Made by a program: the position numbers and the translations under genes. Under the pieces are notes generated by a model. It was not told the origin of the DNA, ran no database searches, and saw only the letters and a list, made by a program, of their open reading frames with translations. A stretch of 52,632 nt of DNA from Butyrivibrio sp. Its GTDB lineage: Bacteria > Bacillota > Clostridia > Lachnospirales > Lachnospiraceae. Location of the stretch: NCBI RefSeq assembly GCF_017635265.1, contig NZ_JAGBLU010000106.1, positions 1-52,632 on the forward strand, in the 5' to 3' direction. This document shows positions 26,987 through 34,296 of the stretch, in pieces (the stretch's first letter is position 1; the number at the start of each line of letters is the position of its first letter).

Positions 26987-27528
26987 ATCAATTTGACATC
27001 CTTCCATTTTATTTTTTCATCGTGAAGCTTAATCCAAAAAGTATCTTCATAAGTCACTCCGTGAGACAGTTTAATAAATTCATAAGGATTATTGGATGTA
27101 AGATTAGCTTTTTCTAAAATTCTATCAAGGTCCGCCCGTCCATCCTCGTAGCATCTGTCCTTCAAAAAAGAATAAAAGCGCTCTAAATTAAGCCTGTTTC
27201 CGGAAAATGGTTGTCCTATACCATCTTTCTTTATTTTGTTGAATTTAATATTTTTTCTACTTCTATCAAGTTCCACTATACACACTATTTCATCTCGATC
27301 CATAACATCATATACTGTATAATCTACCGGAGTCAGGTGTATATCCATGCCAAGCACATCCAATATAGAAAGAAGTGTATCTAAAGAAGGCATCTGCTTT
27401 CCCAATTCAAATCTACTATAATTTGACTGTTTAATACCGCATAGCTTCGCCACCTGCGCTTGAGTCATTCCAAGAGCTTTTCTTCTTTTCTTTATTTTTA
27501 TGATTATTTCTTCAACATTTTGTTTCAT
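26983..27528 (-). CDS. XRE regulator with C-terminal piece of the HipA N-lobe
   Basis: A 181-residue protein. Residues about 10-65 form an XRE/Cro helix-turn-helix (KALGMTQAQVAKLCGIKQSN), as in the HipB antitoxin. The remaining ~115 residues are far more than HipB has. The end, KLSHGVTYEDTFWIKLHDEK followed by IKWKDVKL, resembles the stretch that precedes the nucleotide loop in intact HipA-like kinases. The kinase gene follows with an ATGA overlap, so the two proteins would be made together. It probably represses the promoter at 27548-27576 and restrains the kinase. The N-lobe resemblance is my judgement from pattern, not a search. Confidence 0.8.
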   Translation of the reverse strand: MKQNVEEIIIKIKKRRKALGMTQAQVAKLCGIKQSNYSRFELGKQMPSLDTLLSILDVLGMDIHLTPVDYTVYDVMDRDEIVCIVELDRSRKNIKFNKIKKDGIGQPFSGNRLNLERFYSFLKDRCYEDGRADLDRILEKANLTSNNPYEFIKLSHGVTYEDTFWIKLHDEKIKWKDVKLI

Positions 27529-27547
27529 GCGTTATTCCTCTGTAATT

Positions 27548-27576
27548 AGAATATATCATTTTTGATATATTATCAA
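27548..27576 (-). promoter_or_regulatory. Promoter with palindromic operator before the XRE-HipA genes
   Basis: The minus strand has -35 TTGATA (27571-27576), a 17-base spacer and -10 TATTCT (27548-27553). The palindrome ATATATCA-N4-TGATATAT (27551-27570) fills the spacer exactly and overlaps the -10. A dimeric XRE protein bound there would block polymerase, which is the usual autoregulation of HipB-type antitoxins. Confidence 0.72.
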
Positions 27577-27577
27577 A

Positions 27578-27622
27578 CAAAAAAAGAAGCTGCAAAAATG
27601 ATTTCTCATTTTTACAGCCTCT
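27578..27622 (-). terminator. Terminator of the ABC exporter operon
   Basis: GAGGCTGTAAAAATGA and TCATTTTTGCAGCTTC form a 16-bp hairpin with one mismatch and a GAAA loop, followed on the minus strand by seven T. It starts about 22 bases after the exporter stop codon, and it separates that operon from the XRE gene promoter. Confidence 0.9.
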
Positions 27623-27643
27623 CGTCTTTATAACACTCATTTT

Positions 27644-29584
27644 TTATGCAGTTTCTTCTGCCTTATTTCCTGTATAGAGCTGGTAGTAACGCTGCTTCTT
27701 GGCAATGAGTTCATCGTGAGTTCCCTGCTCTACGATGCGGCCCTGCTCAAGGACTACGATGCAGTCACTGTTTTTAACAGTTGAAAGTCTGTGGGCAATA
27801 ACAAAGGTAGTTCTGCCCTTCATGAGTTTATCCATACCATCCTGAACGATCTTCTCTGTACGTGTGTCGATTGATGAAGTAGCTTCATCAAGAATAAGTA
27901 CAGGCGGATCTGCTATGGCAGCTCTGGCAATAGCAAGGAGCTGACGCTGACCCTGTGAGAGGTTTGCTCCATCACCTGTAAGCATTGTGTCGTATCCCTC
28001 AGGAAGTCTTTTAATAAAGCTGTGTGCATTTGCAAGCTTAGCTGCTGCAATTACTTCTTCGTCTGTGGCATCAAGCTTTCCGTAACGGATATTGTCGCGC
28101 ACAGTTCCTGTGAAAAGATGTGTATCCTGAAGTACTATTCCAAGTGAACGGCGAAGATCAGCTTTTTTTATCTTGTTGATATTGATGTTGTCGTATCTTA
28201 TCTTACCATCCTGGATATCATAAAATCTGTTGATAAGGTTTGTGATCGTTGTCTTTCCTGCACCAGTTGAACCAACAAATGCGATCTTCTGACCAGGCTT
28301 TGCATGAAGGACGATATCGTGAAGAACCATCTTTTCATCTGTATAACCAAAGTCAACGCCATTAAATGTAACATCGCCTTCCATCGGCTGATAGGTTGTT
28401 GTACCTTCTGCCTTGTGGTAATGCTTCCATGCCCAATGTCCTGTATGATGATCAGCCTCAACAACTTCTCCGTCTTTAATCTCTGCATCAACAAGAGTTA
28501 CATAGCCTTCATCAGTTTCAGGCTGTTCATCAAGAAGTCTGAAAATACGCTCAGCTCCTGCAAGGGCCATGATTATTGAGTTGAACTGCATGCTCACCTG
28601 GTTGATAGGCATTGAGAAGCTCTTATTGAAAGTAAGGAAACTTGCAAGAGCACCAACAGTGAAGCCTACCGCAACTGAGTCAGAAAGAGCTATCGCTCCA
28701 CCTATCATAGCGCAGATAACATAGCTGGTATTACCAAGCTGAGCATTTATAGGTCCAAGAGCACCTGAAAAGCCGTTAGCCTTAAATGAGCTCTCATAAA
28801 GCTGCTGATTGAGCTCATCGAATTTTTCGATTGCTTCCTGCTCATGATTGAATACTTTGATTACCTTCTGACCAGTCATCATCTCTTCGATATAACCATT
28901 TAATGAGCCGATGTTCTTCTGCTGAGCTACGAAGTTTTTACCTGAAGCCTTTGTGGCCTTAGCTGAGCAAAACAGCATAATTCCAACCATCAAAAGAGTT
29001 ATCAGAGTCAATGGAATACTGAGCACAACCATAGAGATCAGAACACTCACGATTGTGATCGCACTGCTGAGCATCTGTGGAATACTCTGGCTTATCATCT
29101 GTCTTAATGTATCAATATCATTGGTGTAGATTGACATGATGTCGCCATGGGCATTTGTATCAAAGTACTTTATAGGAAGACTCTCCATGTGGACAAAGAG
29201 CTCTTCACGGAGTTTTCTCAATGTTCCCTGGTTAATATAGATCATAACCTTCGCCTGAACAAAAGCTGCGATAACACCTATTCCATAGAAAATCGCAACT
29301 CTTCCCATCGCAGCAAGAAGTGGGCCGTAGTCACTGTTTCCACTGTCAAGCATTGGCTGAATGTAGGAATCAATAAGTGTCTTTGTGAAAAGAGTTCCCT
29401 GAACGCTTGAAAATACTGTTAACAGTATGCAAACAAGCACAGTTATCATATGTAAAGGATAGTATTTAAAAACATATCCCATTATTCTTTTAAATAAAGC
29501 ACCGGGGTTTTGCACCTTAGGTCTTGGCATTCCACGTCTGTTTCCACCGCCGGGACCTGTTTTTATCTGTTTTGTATCTGCCAT
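27644..29584 (-). CDS. Heterodimeric ABC exporter, subunit with consensus ATPase site
   Basis: A 646-residue half-transporter: about six membrane helices (residues ~30-330) fused to a nucleotide-binding domain. The ATPase domain has Walker A GSTGAGKTT, signature LSQGQRQ and Walker B LILDEATSSID with the catalytic Glu. An extra segment of about 40 residues rich in His (ADHHTGHWAWKHYH) precedes the ATPase core, as in several clostridial homologues. It forms a pair with the upstream gene, which has a degenerate site, like TM287/288 or LmrCD. I chose 29584, seven bases after GAGAGG. Multidrug or peptide export is the usual role. Confidence 0.92.
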   Translation of the reverse strand: MADTKQIKTGPGGGNRRGMPRPKVQNPGALFKRIMGYVFKYYPLHMITVLVCILLTVFSSVQGTLFTKTLIDSYIQPMLDSGNSDYGPLLAAMGRVAIFYGIGVIAAFVQAKVMIYINQGTLRKLREELFVHMESLPIKYFDTNAHGDIMSIYTNDIDTLRQMISQSIPQMLSSAITIVSVLISMVVLSIPLTLITLLMVGIMLFCSAKATKASGKNFVAQQKNIGSLNGYIEEMMTGQKVIKVFNHEQEAIEKFDELNQQLYESSFKANGFSGALGPINAQLGNTSYVICAMIGGAIALSDSVAVGFTVGALASFLTFNKSFSMPINQVSMQFNSIIMALAGAERIFRLLDEQPETDEGYVTLVDAEIKDGEVVEADHHTGHWAWKHYHKAEGTTTYQPMEGDVTFNGVDFGYTDEKMVLHDIVLHAKPGQKIAFVGSTGAGKTTITNLINRFYDIQDGKIRYDNININKIKKADLRRSLGIVLQDTHLFTGTVRDNIRYGKLDATDEEVIAAAKLANAHSFIKRLPEGYDTMLTGDGANLSQGQRQLLAIARAAIADPPVLILDEATSSIDTRTEKIVQDGMDKLMKGRTTFVIAHRLSTVKNSDCIVVLEQGRIVEQGTHDELIAKKQRYYQLYTGNKAEETA

Positions 29585-29586
29585 CT

Positions 29587-31341
29587 TCATACCTCTCTAT
29601 TTTCATCAAAATCTGCGTCGCCGCTCATTCCGGTCTGTGACTCATATACTTCCCTATAAATATCATTGGATTTAAGAAGTTCATCATGTGATCCAAATCC
29701 ATTCACTTTACCATCGTCCATAACGATTATTCTGTCGCATCCCTGAACTGAGCTTATACGCTGAGCAATGATAAGCTTTGTAGTTCCAGGTATTTCCTCT
29801 GCAAAAGCCTTCCTGATCTTGGCATCTGTAGCTGTATCAACAGCACTTGTTGAATCATCAAGGATAAGGATCTTAGGCTTCTTTAAAAGAGCTCTTGCGA
29901 TACAAAGTCTCTGTCTCTGTCCGCCGGAAACATTGGTTCCGCCCTGCTCGATCTCTGTGTTATAGCCCTGAGGCATTTTCTCTATGAATTCGTCAGCACA
30001 GGCCATTTTGCAGGCTCTCTGGCATTCTTCCAAAGTCGCGTCCTTATTGCCCCATCTGAGGTTATCAAGAATTGTTCCTGAGAACAGCACATTCTTTTGA
30101 AGTACTACAGAAACCTGATCTCTCAAAGTCTCAAGATCATAATCTCTTACATCGATGCCGCCGACTTTAACAGAACCGCCTGTGACATCATAGAGTCTGC
30201 TTATAAGGTTAACCAAAGATGACTTGGCTGAACCGGTTCCGCCGATAATTCCAATAGTCTCACCGGATTTAATATCAAGATTTATGTCTTTTAACACCGG
30301 TTCCTCGGAAGTCTTGTTATAAGCAAAATTAACGTGCTTAAATGAAATACTTCCATCCGGCACTTTCATAACGGGATCAGAATTATTTGTAATATCTGTC
30401 TTTTCCTCAATTACTTCTGCAATACGCTTACCACTTGCTGTTGCCATCGTGATCATTACAAATATCATGGCAAGCATCATGAGGTTCATAAGAATTGTCA
30501 TGCAATATGTCAAAAGACTCATGAGGTTACCGGTAGAAAGACTACCTCCAACAATCATGTGTGCTCCCAGCCAGCTGATAAGAAGGATGCAGGCATATAC
30601 AGTTCCTGTCATTATAGGACTCATGTATACTACATTCATTTCTGCTTTCACAAACATGTTGTAGATATTAAGTGCTGCCTTTTTAAACTTGTTGTTCTCG
30701 TAGTCTTCTCTTACATATGCCTTAACTACTCTGATAGCCGAAACATTCTCCTGAACACTTTCGTTAAGGGCATCATACTTTTCAAATACTTCTTTGAAAT
30801 ACTTTGTAGCCTTATTCATGATAAAAATCATTATGATTGAAAGAATGATAACTGCTATTAAATATATTGAAGCAAGTTCTGAATTGATGGTAAAAGCTGC
30901 AATCATAGCAATTACAAGAGATGAAGGTGCTCTCATTGCCATTCGAAGTATCATCATATATGCATTCTGAATATTGGTCACATCTGTTGTAAGTCTTGTT
31001 ACAAGTCCTGATGTTGAGAACTTATCAATGTTTGAAAATGAAAAGGTCTGGATATTATCAAACATGGCCTTTCTTAAGTTCCTTGCAAATCCGGCAGATG
31101 CTTTTGAGCCGAAATAGGCTCCGCCAAGTCCCGCACAAAGCCCTAAGATAGCAATAACTATCATCATTCCACCGGTTCTGAAAATAAGTCCCATATCATT
31201 GCCATATATGCCAAGATCCACTATTCTCGCCATCAGAATAGGAATCACCATTTCGCATATAACTTCGCCAATCATACAGATTGGTGTCAATATGGATGGA
31301 AGTTTGAATTCCTTAAGTTCTTTTAATAATGTCTTAACCAT
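29587..31341 (-). CDS. Heterodimeric ABC exporter, subunit with degenerate ATPase site
   Basis: A 584-residue half-transporter with six membrane helices and an ATPase domain. Walker A reads GGTGSAKSS, signature VSGGQRQ and Walker B ILILDDSTSAVD: the catalytic Glu after Walker B is Asp. That substitution marks the inactive site in heterodimeric exporters, so this chain should pair with the product of the next gene, which carries the normal Glu. The stop overlaps the partner's first possible start. It lies 21 bases after the MarR gene, on the same transcript, so export is probably induced by a MarR ligand such as an antimicrobial or aromatic compound. Confidence 0.92.
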   Translation of the reverse strand: MVKTLLKELKEFKLPSILTPICMIGEVICEMVIPILMARIVDLGIYGNDMGLIFRTGGMMIVIAILGLCAGLGGAYFGSKASAGFARNLRKAMFDNIQTFSFSNIDKFSTSGLVTRLTTDVTNIQNAYMMILRMAMRAPSSLVIAMIAAFTINSELASIYLIAVIILSIIMIFIMNKATKYFKEVFEKYDALNESVQENVSAIRVVKAYVREDYENNKFKKAALNIYNMFVKAEMNVVYMSPIMTGTVYACILLISWLGAHMIVGGSLSTGNLMSLLTYCMTILMNLMMLAMIFVMITMATASGKRIAEVIEEKTDITNNSDPVMKVPDGSISFKHVNFAYNKTSEEPVLKDINLDIKSGETIGIIGGTGSAKSSLVNLISRLYDVTGGSVKVGGIDVRDYDLETLRDQVSVVLQKNVLFSGTILDNLRWGNKDATLEECQRACKMACADEFIEKMPQGYNTEIEQGGTNVSGGQRQRLCIARALLKKPKILILDDSTSAVDTATDAKIRKAFAEEIPGTTKLIIAQRISSVQGCDRIIVMDDGKVNGFGSHDELLKSNDIYREVYESQTGMSGDADFDENREV

Positions 31342-31362
31342 AAGTCTCTCCTTTTAATAATC

Positions 31363-31833
31363 TTAGCTAAGGGATCTGAGATTATCAATTATTCTGTCCA
31401 GATAACCTCTAAGCTGCAGAATTTCTTCTTCACTAAACCCACTTACAAGATAATTGTCTGTATGGTGCCTTCTCTCTTTGTTTTTTTCAACAAACTCCAG
31501 ACCCTTTTCAGTAAGCGTTATATTTCGATACTTCCTGTTTTCGGGGTCTGTAACAACCTGAATCATCTCTTTTTCCACAAGCCTTTTTATAAGGCCTATA
31601 GTCGTGGGATGTTTGATGTGAAGTGCATCTGAAATGTCCTTCTGCGTAACTTTTTTCTCACGGTTTCCGTCAAGATAGGAAATAACCATAAGCTGAGAAA
31701 AAGTCATATCATCCTCCCGGAGCTGTTTATTAAAAACAGCAACAAAAGCCTCATGAACAAGCTTGAATTTAAAGCTTATGGGCTCATGCTCCCTGTCTCT
31801 AAAAAACTCTCTTGCATCATCTGTGCAATCCAT
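31363..31833 (-). CDS. MarR-family repressor of the exporter operon
   Basis: A 156-residue MarR-type regulator. The winged helix is at about 45-105 (MTFSQLMVISYLDG, then TQKDISDALHIKHPTTIGLI and VTDPENRKYRNITLTEKG), flanked by the dimerisation helices. MarR proteins repress until a small, often aromatic ligand binds. It is the first gene before the two ABC subunits, and its own promoter holds a long inverted repeat, so autoregulation of the whole operon is the natural reading. Confidence 0.94.
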   Translation of the reverse strand: MDCTDDAREFFRDREHEPISFKFKLVHEAFVAVFNKQLREDDMTFSQLMVISYLDGNREKKVTQKDISDALHIKHPTTIGLIKRLVEKEMIQVVTDPENRKYRNITLTEKGLEFVEKNKERRHHTDNYLVSGFSEEEILQLRGYLDRIIDNLRSLS

Positions 31834-31866
31834 GTCTACCTCGCTTTTTTGTAATCATATATAAAA

Positions 31867-31922
31867 GACAACATGTAGTTAGCTACATTTAATATAATAA
31901 GTAGCTAGCTACATGTTGTCAA
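31867..31922 (-). promoter_or_regulatory. MarR promoter with long inverted-repeat operator
   Basis: The minus strand has a consensus -35 TTGACA (31917-31922), a 17-base spacer and -10 TATTAT (31894-31899). Two 20-base arms, 31867-31886 and 31901-31920, are complementary at 19 of 20 positions around a 14-base centre containing the -10. Each arm also holds an internal TAGCTA-like half-palindrome. One operator overlaps the -35 and spacer, the other the transcription start, so repressor bound at either would block initiation. Confidence 0.85.
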
Positions 31923-31959
31923 TACTTGTTAATATAACTTCATAATTATTTCATATTTA

Positions 31960-31994
31960 AAGACTCCCCTCTTTTTTTGAAGGGAGTCTTTCTC
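31960..31994 (-). terminator. Terminator of the fructose PTS cluster
   Basis: AAAGACTCCC and GGGAGTCTTT form a strong hairpin with an A-rich loop, directly after the ptsI stop codon. The 3' arm ends in TTT, but the following tract is AT-rich rather than a pure T-run, so termination may be less than complete. Confidence 0.7.
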
Positions 31995-31995
31995 A

Positions 31996-33702
31996 TTATT
32001 CTCTTGTCTCTTCTTTTAAGAGAGCCACAATATCTTTTTCATTATCAAGAGCCATTACTTTTTGAGTTAATTTATCAGCTTCTTCTTTACTCCATTTGGA
32101 TATGATACATCTGGCTGTAAGAACAAGAACCGGATTGACGCTAAACTCAGTCAGACCATAAGAAATAAGAAGAGGAATCATCATAGGATCTGCCGCCGCT
32201 TCTCCACACATACCTACCGGAATTCCGGCTTTTCTTCCGCATTCTATAATGTGCTTAATAGATCGAAGCACAGAAGGCTGGAAGGTAGAGTAAAGATATG
32301 CAACATCAGCATTACCTCTGTCAACACTCATAGTATACTGGGTAAGATCATTGGTGCCAATCGAGAAGAAATCCGACTCTTTTGCAAGGATATCCGCAAT
32401 AAGCGATGCAGAAGGTGTTTCAATCATGCATCCAACCTCAATATCCTTGTCATAAGCTATCTGCTTTTCGTCAAAATCCTTTTTTATTTCCTCTACAAGC
32501 GCCTTAACCGCTCTAAGTTCATCAATGCAGGTCACAAGCGGAATCATGATCTTTACTTTTCCAAAAGCGCTGGCACGCATGATTGCACGAAGCTGTATCT
32601 TATAACTGTCTTTATTGCCAAGGCAATATCTGACAGCCCTGTATCCAAGGAATGGATTTTCTTCCTTCTTCATATTGAGGTAAGGAATATCCTTATCTCC
32701 ACCAATATCAAGAGTTCTTATAATCACAGGCTTGCCGCCCATGGTCTCTGCAGCTTCCTTGTAGGCTGCAAACTGCTCATCTTCTGATGGCATATGATTG
32801 TTGTCCATGAACAGAAACTCTGAACGGAACAGTCCTATTCCTTCACCATCACATTCAATCGCTTTTTTGGCATCCTTGGGAGTTCCGATATTACAGAACA
32901 ACTCAACCGACTCACCATCAAGAGTCTTGGTTTCCTTTCCAAGAAATCCCTTAAGTTCTGATTGTTTTTTTATGAACTCTTCTCTCTTAAGAATAAACTG
33001 TGAAAGAATGTCTCCTTCCGGATTTATATAGACATTTCCCTCTGTTCCATCAACAACTGCAGTATCCTTGTCCTTTACAAGTTTGGTTATGTCCGGCACC
33101 GAAAGAACTGCAGGAATTTCCAATGCTCTGGCAAGAATAGCTGAGTGTGAAGTCTTTCCGCCTATCTCTGTCAAAATACCCACAACATTATCTTTGTTGA
33201 TCTGGGATGTCATTGAAGGAGTCAGATCCTTGGCTACAAGTACTGTACCCGGGGCTACTTTACTTATATCTACATCCTTTATTCCAAGGAGAATTTTGAG
33301 CATAGAAACTTTGACATCGCTGATATCTGATGCTCTCTGACGCATCAAGTCATCGTCCATCTTTGAGAACATGCCAATGAACATGTCACAAACCGCTTCA
33401 ACAGCAGCCTCGGCACACTGGCCGGAGTCGATCATTTTTGTCATCTCCCCCGCCATAGAAGGATCAGAAATCATAACAAGATGTCCTTCAAAGATTTCTG
33501 CTTCTTTAGGACCGATTCTCTTTCTGATATCTTCTGCCATAGCAGTAGTTTCAGCCTTGAATTCATCTATAGCTTTATTAAAACGTTCCTTTTCAGCATC
33601 TATGTCTTCTACTTTTTTTGCATCATATTTTAGTTCCTGCTCTACAATGACACATACGCTTCCGATTCCTATTCCGCGCGATGCGGCGATTCCTTTATAC
33701 AT
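31996..33702 (-). CDS. ptsI: PTS enzyme I (phosphoenolpyruvate-protein phosphotransferase)
   Basis: Cytoplasmic first enzyme of the sugar phosphotransferase system; it takes phosphate from PEP and passes it to HPr. The 568-residue length is normal. The phosphohistidine site is GGKTSHSAILARA with His186. The PEP-binding barrel shows TLDIGGDKDIPYL, EVGCMIETPSA and the conserved Cys in VGMCGEAAADP. It is the last gene of the fru cluster, separated from ptsH by 254 bases of tandem repeats; its AGGAGG site lies just beyond the last repeat copy. Linkage to fruA suggests fructose-linked expression in addition to its general role. Confidence 0.97.
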   Translation of the reverse strand: MYKGIAASRGIGIGSVCVIVEQELKYDAKKVEDIDAEKERFNKAIDEFKAETTAMAEDIRKRIGPKEAEIFEGHLVMISDPSMAGEMTKMIDSGQCAEAAVEAVCDMFIGMFSKMDDDLMRQRASDISDVKVSMLKILLGIKDVDISKVAPGTVLVAKDLTPSMTSQINKDNVVGILTEIGGKTSHSAILARALEIPAVLSVPDITKLVKDKDTAVVDGTEGNVYINPEGDILSQFILKREEFIKKQSELKGFLGKETKTLDGESVELFCNIGTPKDAKKAIECDGEGIGLFRSEFLFMDNNHMPSEDEQFAAYKEAAETMGGKPVIIRTLDIGGDKDIPYLNMKKEENPFLGYRAVRYCLGNKDSYKIQLRAIMRASAFGKVKIMIPLVTCIDELRAVKALVEEIKKDFDEKQIAYDKDIEVGCMIETPSASLIADILAKESDFFSIGTNDLTQYTMSVDRGNADVAYLYSTFQPSVLRSIKHIIECGRKAGIPVGMCGEAAADPMMIPLLISYGLTEFSVNPVLVLTARCIISKWSKEEADKLTQKVMALDNEKDIVALLKEETRE

Positions 33703-33712
33703 CCGTATCCTC

Positions 33713-33917
33713 CTAAAATAAGGAAGTTCTGCTCTCGAACTTCGTTCTCGCCAGAACGACCATGACTACTAAACTCGATAAAACCTCGTTAAATCAGCAG
33801 ATGTTCTGCTCTCGAACTTCGTTCTCGCCAGAACGACCATGCCTACTAAACTCGATAAAACCTCGTTAAGTCAGCAGAAGTTCTGCTCTCGAACTTCGTT
33901 CTCGCCAGAACGACCAT
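33713..33917 (-). other. Three tandem micro-ORFs within the repeat array
   Basis: On the minus strand each 77-base repeat holds a short frame: 33846-33917 and 33769-33840 (23 codons each, both beginning MVVLARTKFESRTSADLTRF) and 33713-33763 (16 codons, diverging after RTS). The two full copies differ at two bases within the frame and both changes are silent (ACT/ACA, GAC/GAT). The last frame ends in TAG that overlaps the ptsI ribosome site. None has a convincing ribosome site itself. They may be a by-product of a dispersed repeat; translation is unproven. Confidence 0.35.
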
Positions 33918-33956
33918 GACTACTAAACTCGATAAAACCTCGTTAAGTAGTCATGG
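33726..33956. repeat. Three 77-bp tandem repeats between ptsH and ptsI
   Basis: Copies begin at 33726, 33803 and 33880 with an exact period of 77 bases. They are nearly identical: copies 1 and 2 differ at about four positions, and copy 3 diverges only in its last ~11 bases. Each contains GTTCTG...CAGAAC with an inner GAAC/GTTC. The junctions form AGCAGA-N3-TCTGCT. The end of copy 3 closes a 13-base inverted repeat, GACCATGACTACT and its complement, at the ptsH side. They would form a chain of hairpins in the ptsH-ptsI mRNA and could adjust the ratio of the two products or stabilise an end. Confidence 0.9.
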
Positions 33957-34220
33957 TCAATCTCCCAATCCACTCTCAACAAGTTCAACCGCTTTCTTTA
34001 AAGCCTCTGCTTCATCCGGACCATCGCACTGAATCTCTATCTCTGCCCCACATTTAATGCAGGCACTCATAAGCATCATAACGCTCTTTGCGTCGTAAGC
34101 TGTTCCATTAAAAACCACCTTAACATCACTGCTAAAAGGTGTTACGGTCTGGCAAAAAAGACTTGCCGGACGCATGTGCATTCCCTGTTCATTTGTTACT
34201 TTTACTGTCTGTGATACCAT
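33957..34220 (-). CDS. ptsH: HPr phosphocarrier protein
   Basis: Small cytoplasmic phosphocarrier of the PTS, 87 residues from the chosen start. The active site is QGMHMRPASLF with His15, and the regulatory site is DAKSVMMLMS with Ser46, the residue HPr kinase modifies in Firmicutes. I chose ATG 34220 after AAAGGA; a 20-codon upstream extension would run into the hairpin after fruA. It accepts phosphate from enzyme I and gives it to the EIIA domain of FruA, both encoded next to it. Confidence 0.96.
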   Translation of the reverse strand: MVSQTVKVTNEQGMHMRPASLFCQTVTPFSSDVKVVFNGTAYDAKSVMMLMSACIKCGAEIEIQCDGPDEAEALKKAVELVESGLGD

Positions 34221-34246
34221 TTTTTTATCCTTTCTTAAAAACCCTA

Positions 34247-34280
34247 ATGTACAGCCACCTTTTTTCCAGTGGCTGTACAT
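34247..34280 (-). terminator. Hairpin between fruA and ptsH
   Basis: ATGTACAGCCAC and GTGGCTGTACAT form a perfect 12-bp stem 16 bases after the fruA stop. The minus-strand tail is TAGGGTTTTT, a modest T-run. It may end part of the fru transcripts or set a processing point so that ptsH-ptsI levels differ from fruK-fruA. The ptsH ribosome site lies directly beyond it. Confidence 0.6.
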
Positions 34281-34296
34281 AACTTATTGTTATATA

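Noticed and set aside
26225-27528. XRE and HipA-like genes as one gene broken by a frameshift
   Set aside because: The ATGA overlap, the separate start and two-gene logic of HipB/HipS/HipA systems fit two real genes. A recent frameshift cannot be fully excluded without homologues.
33726-33956. Repeat array as a CRISPR
   Set aside because: The 77-base units are directly joined without unique spacers, and no cas genes are present.
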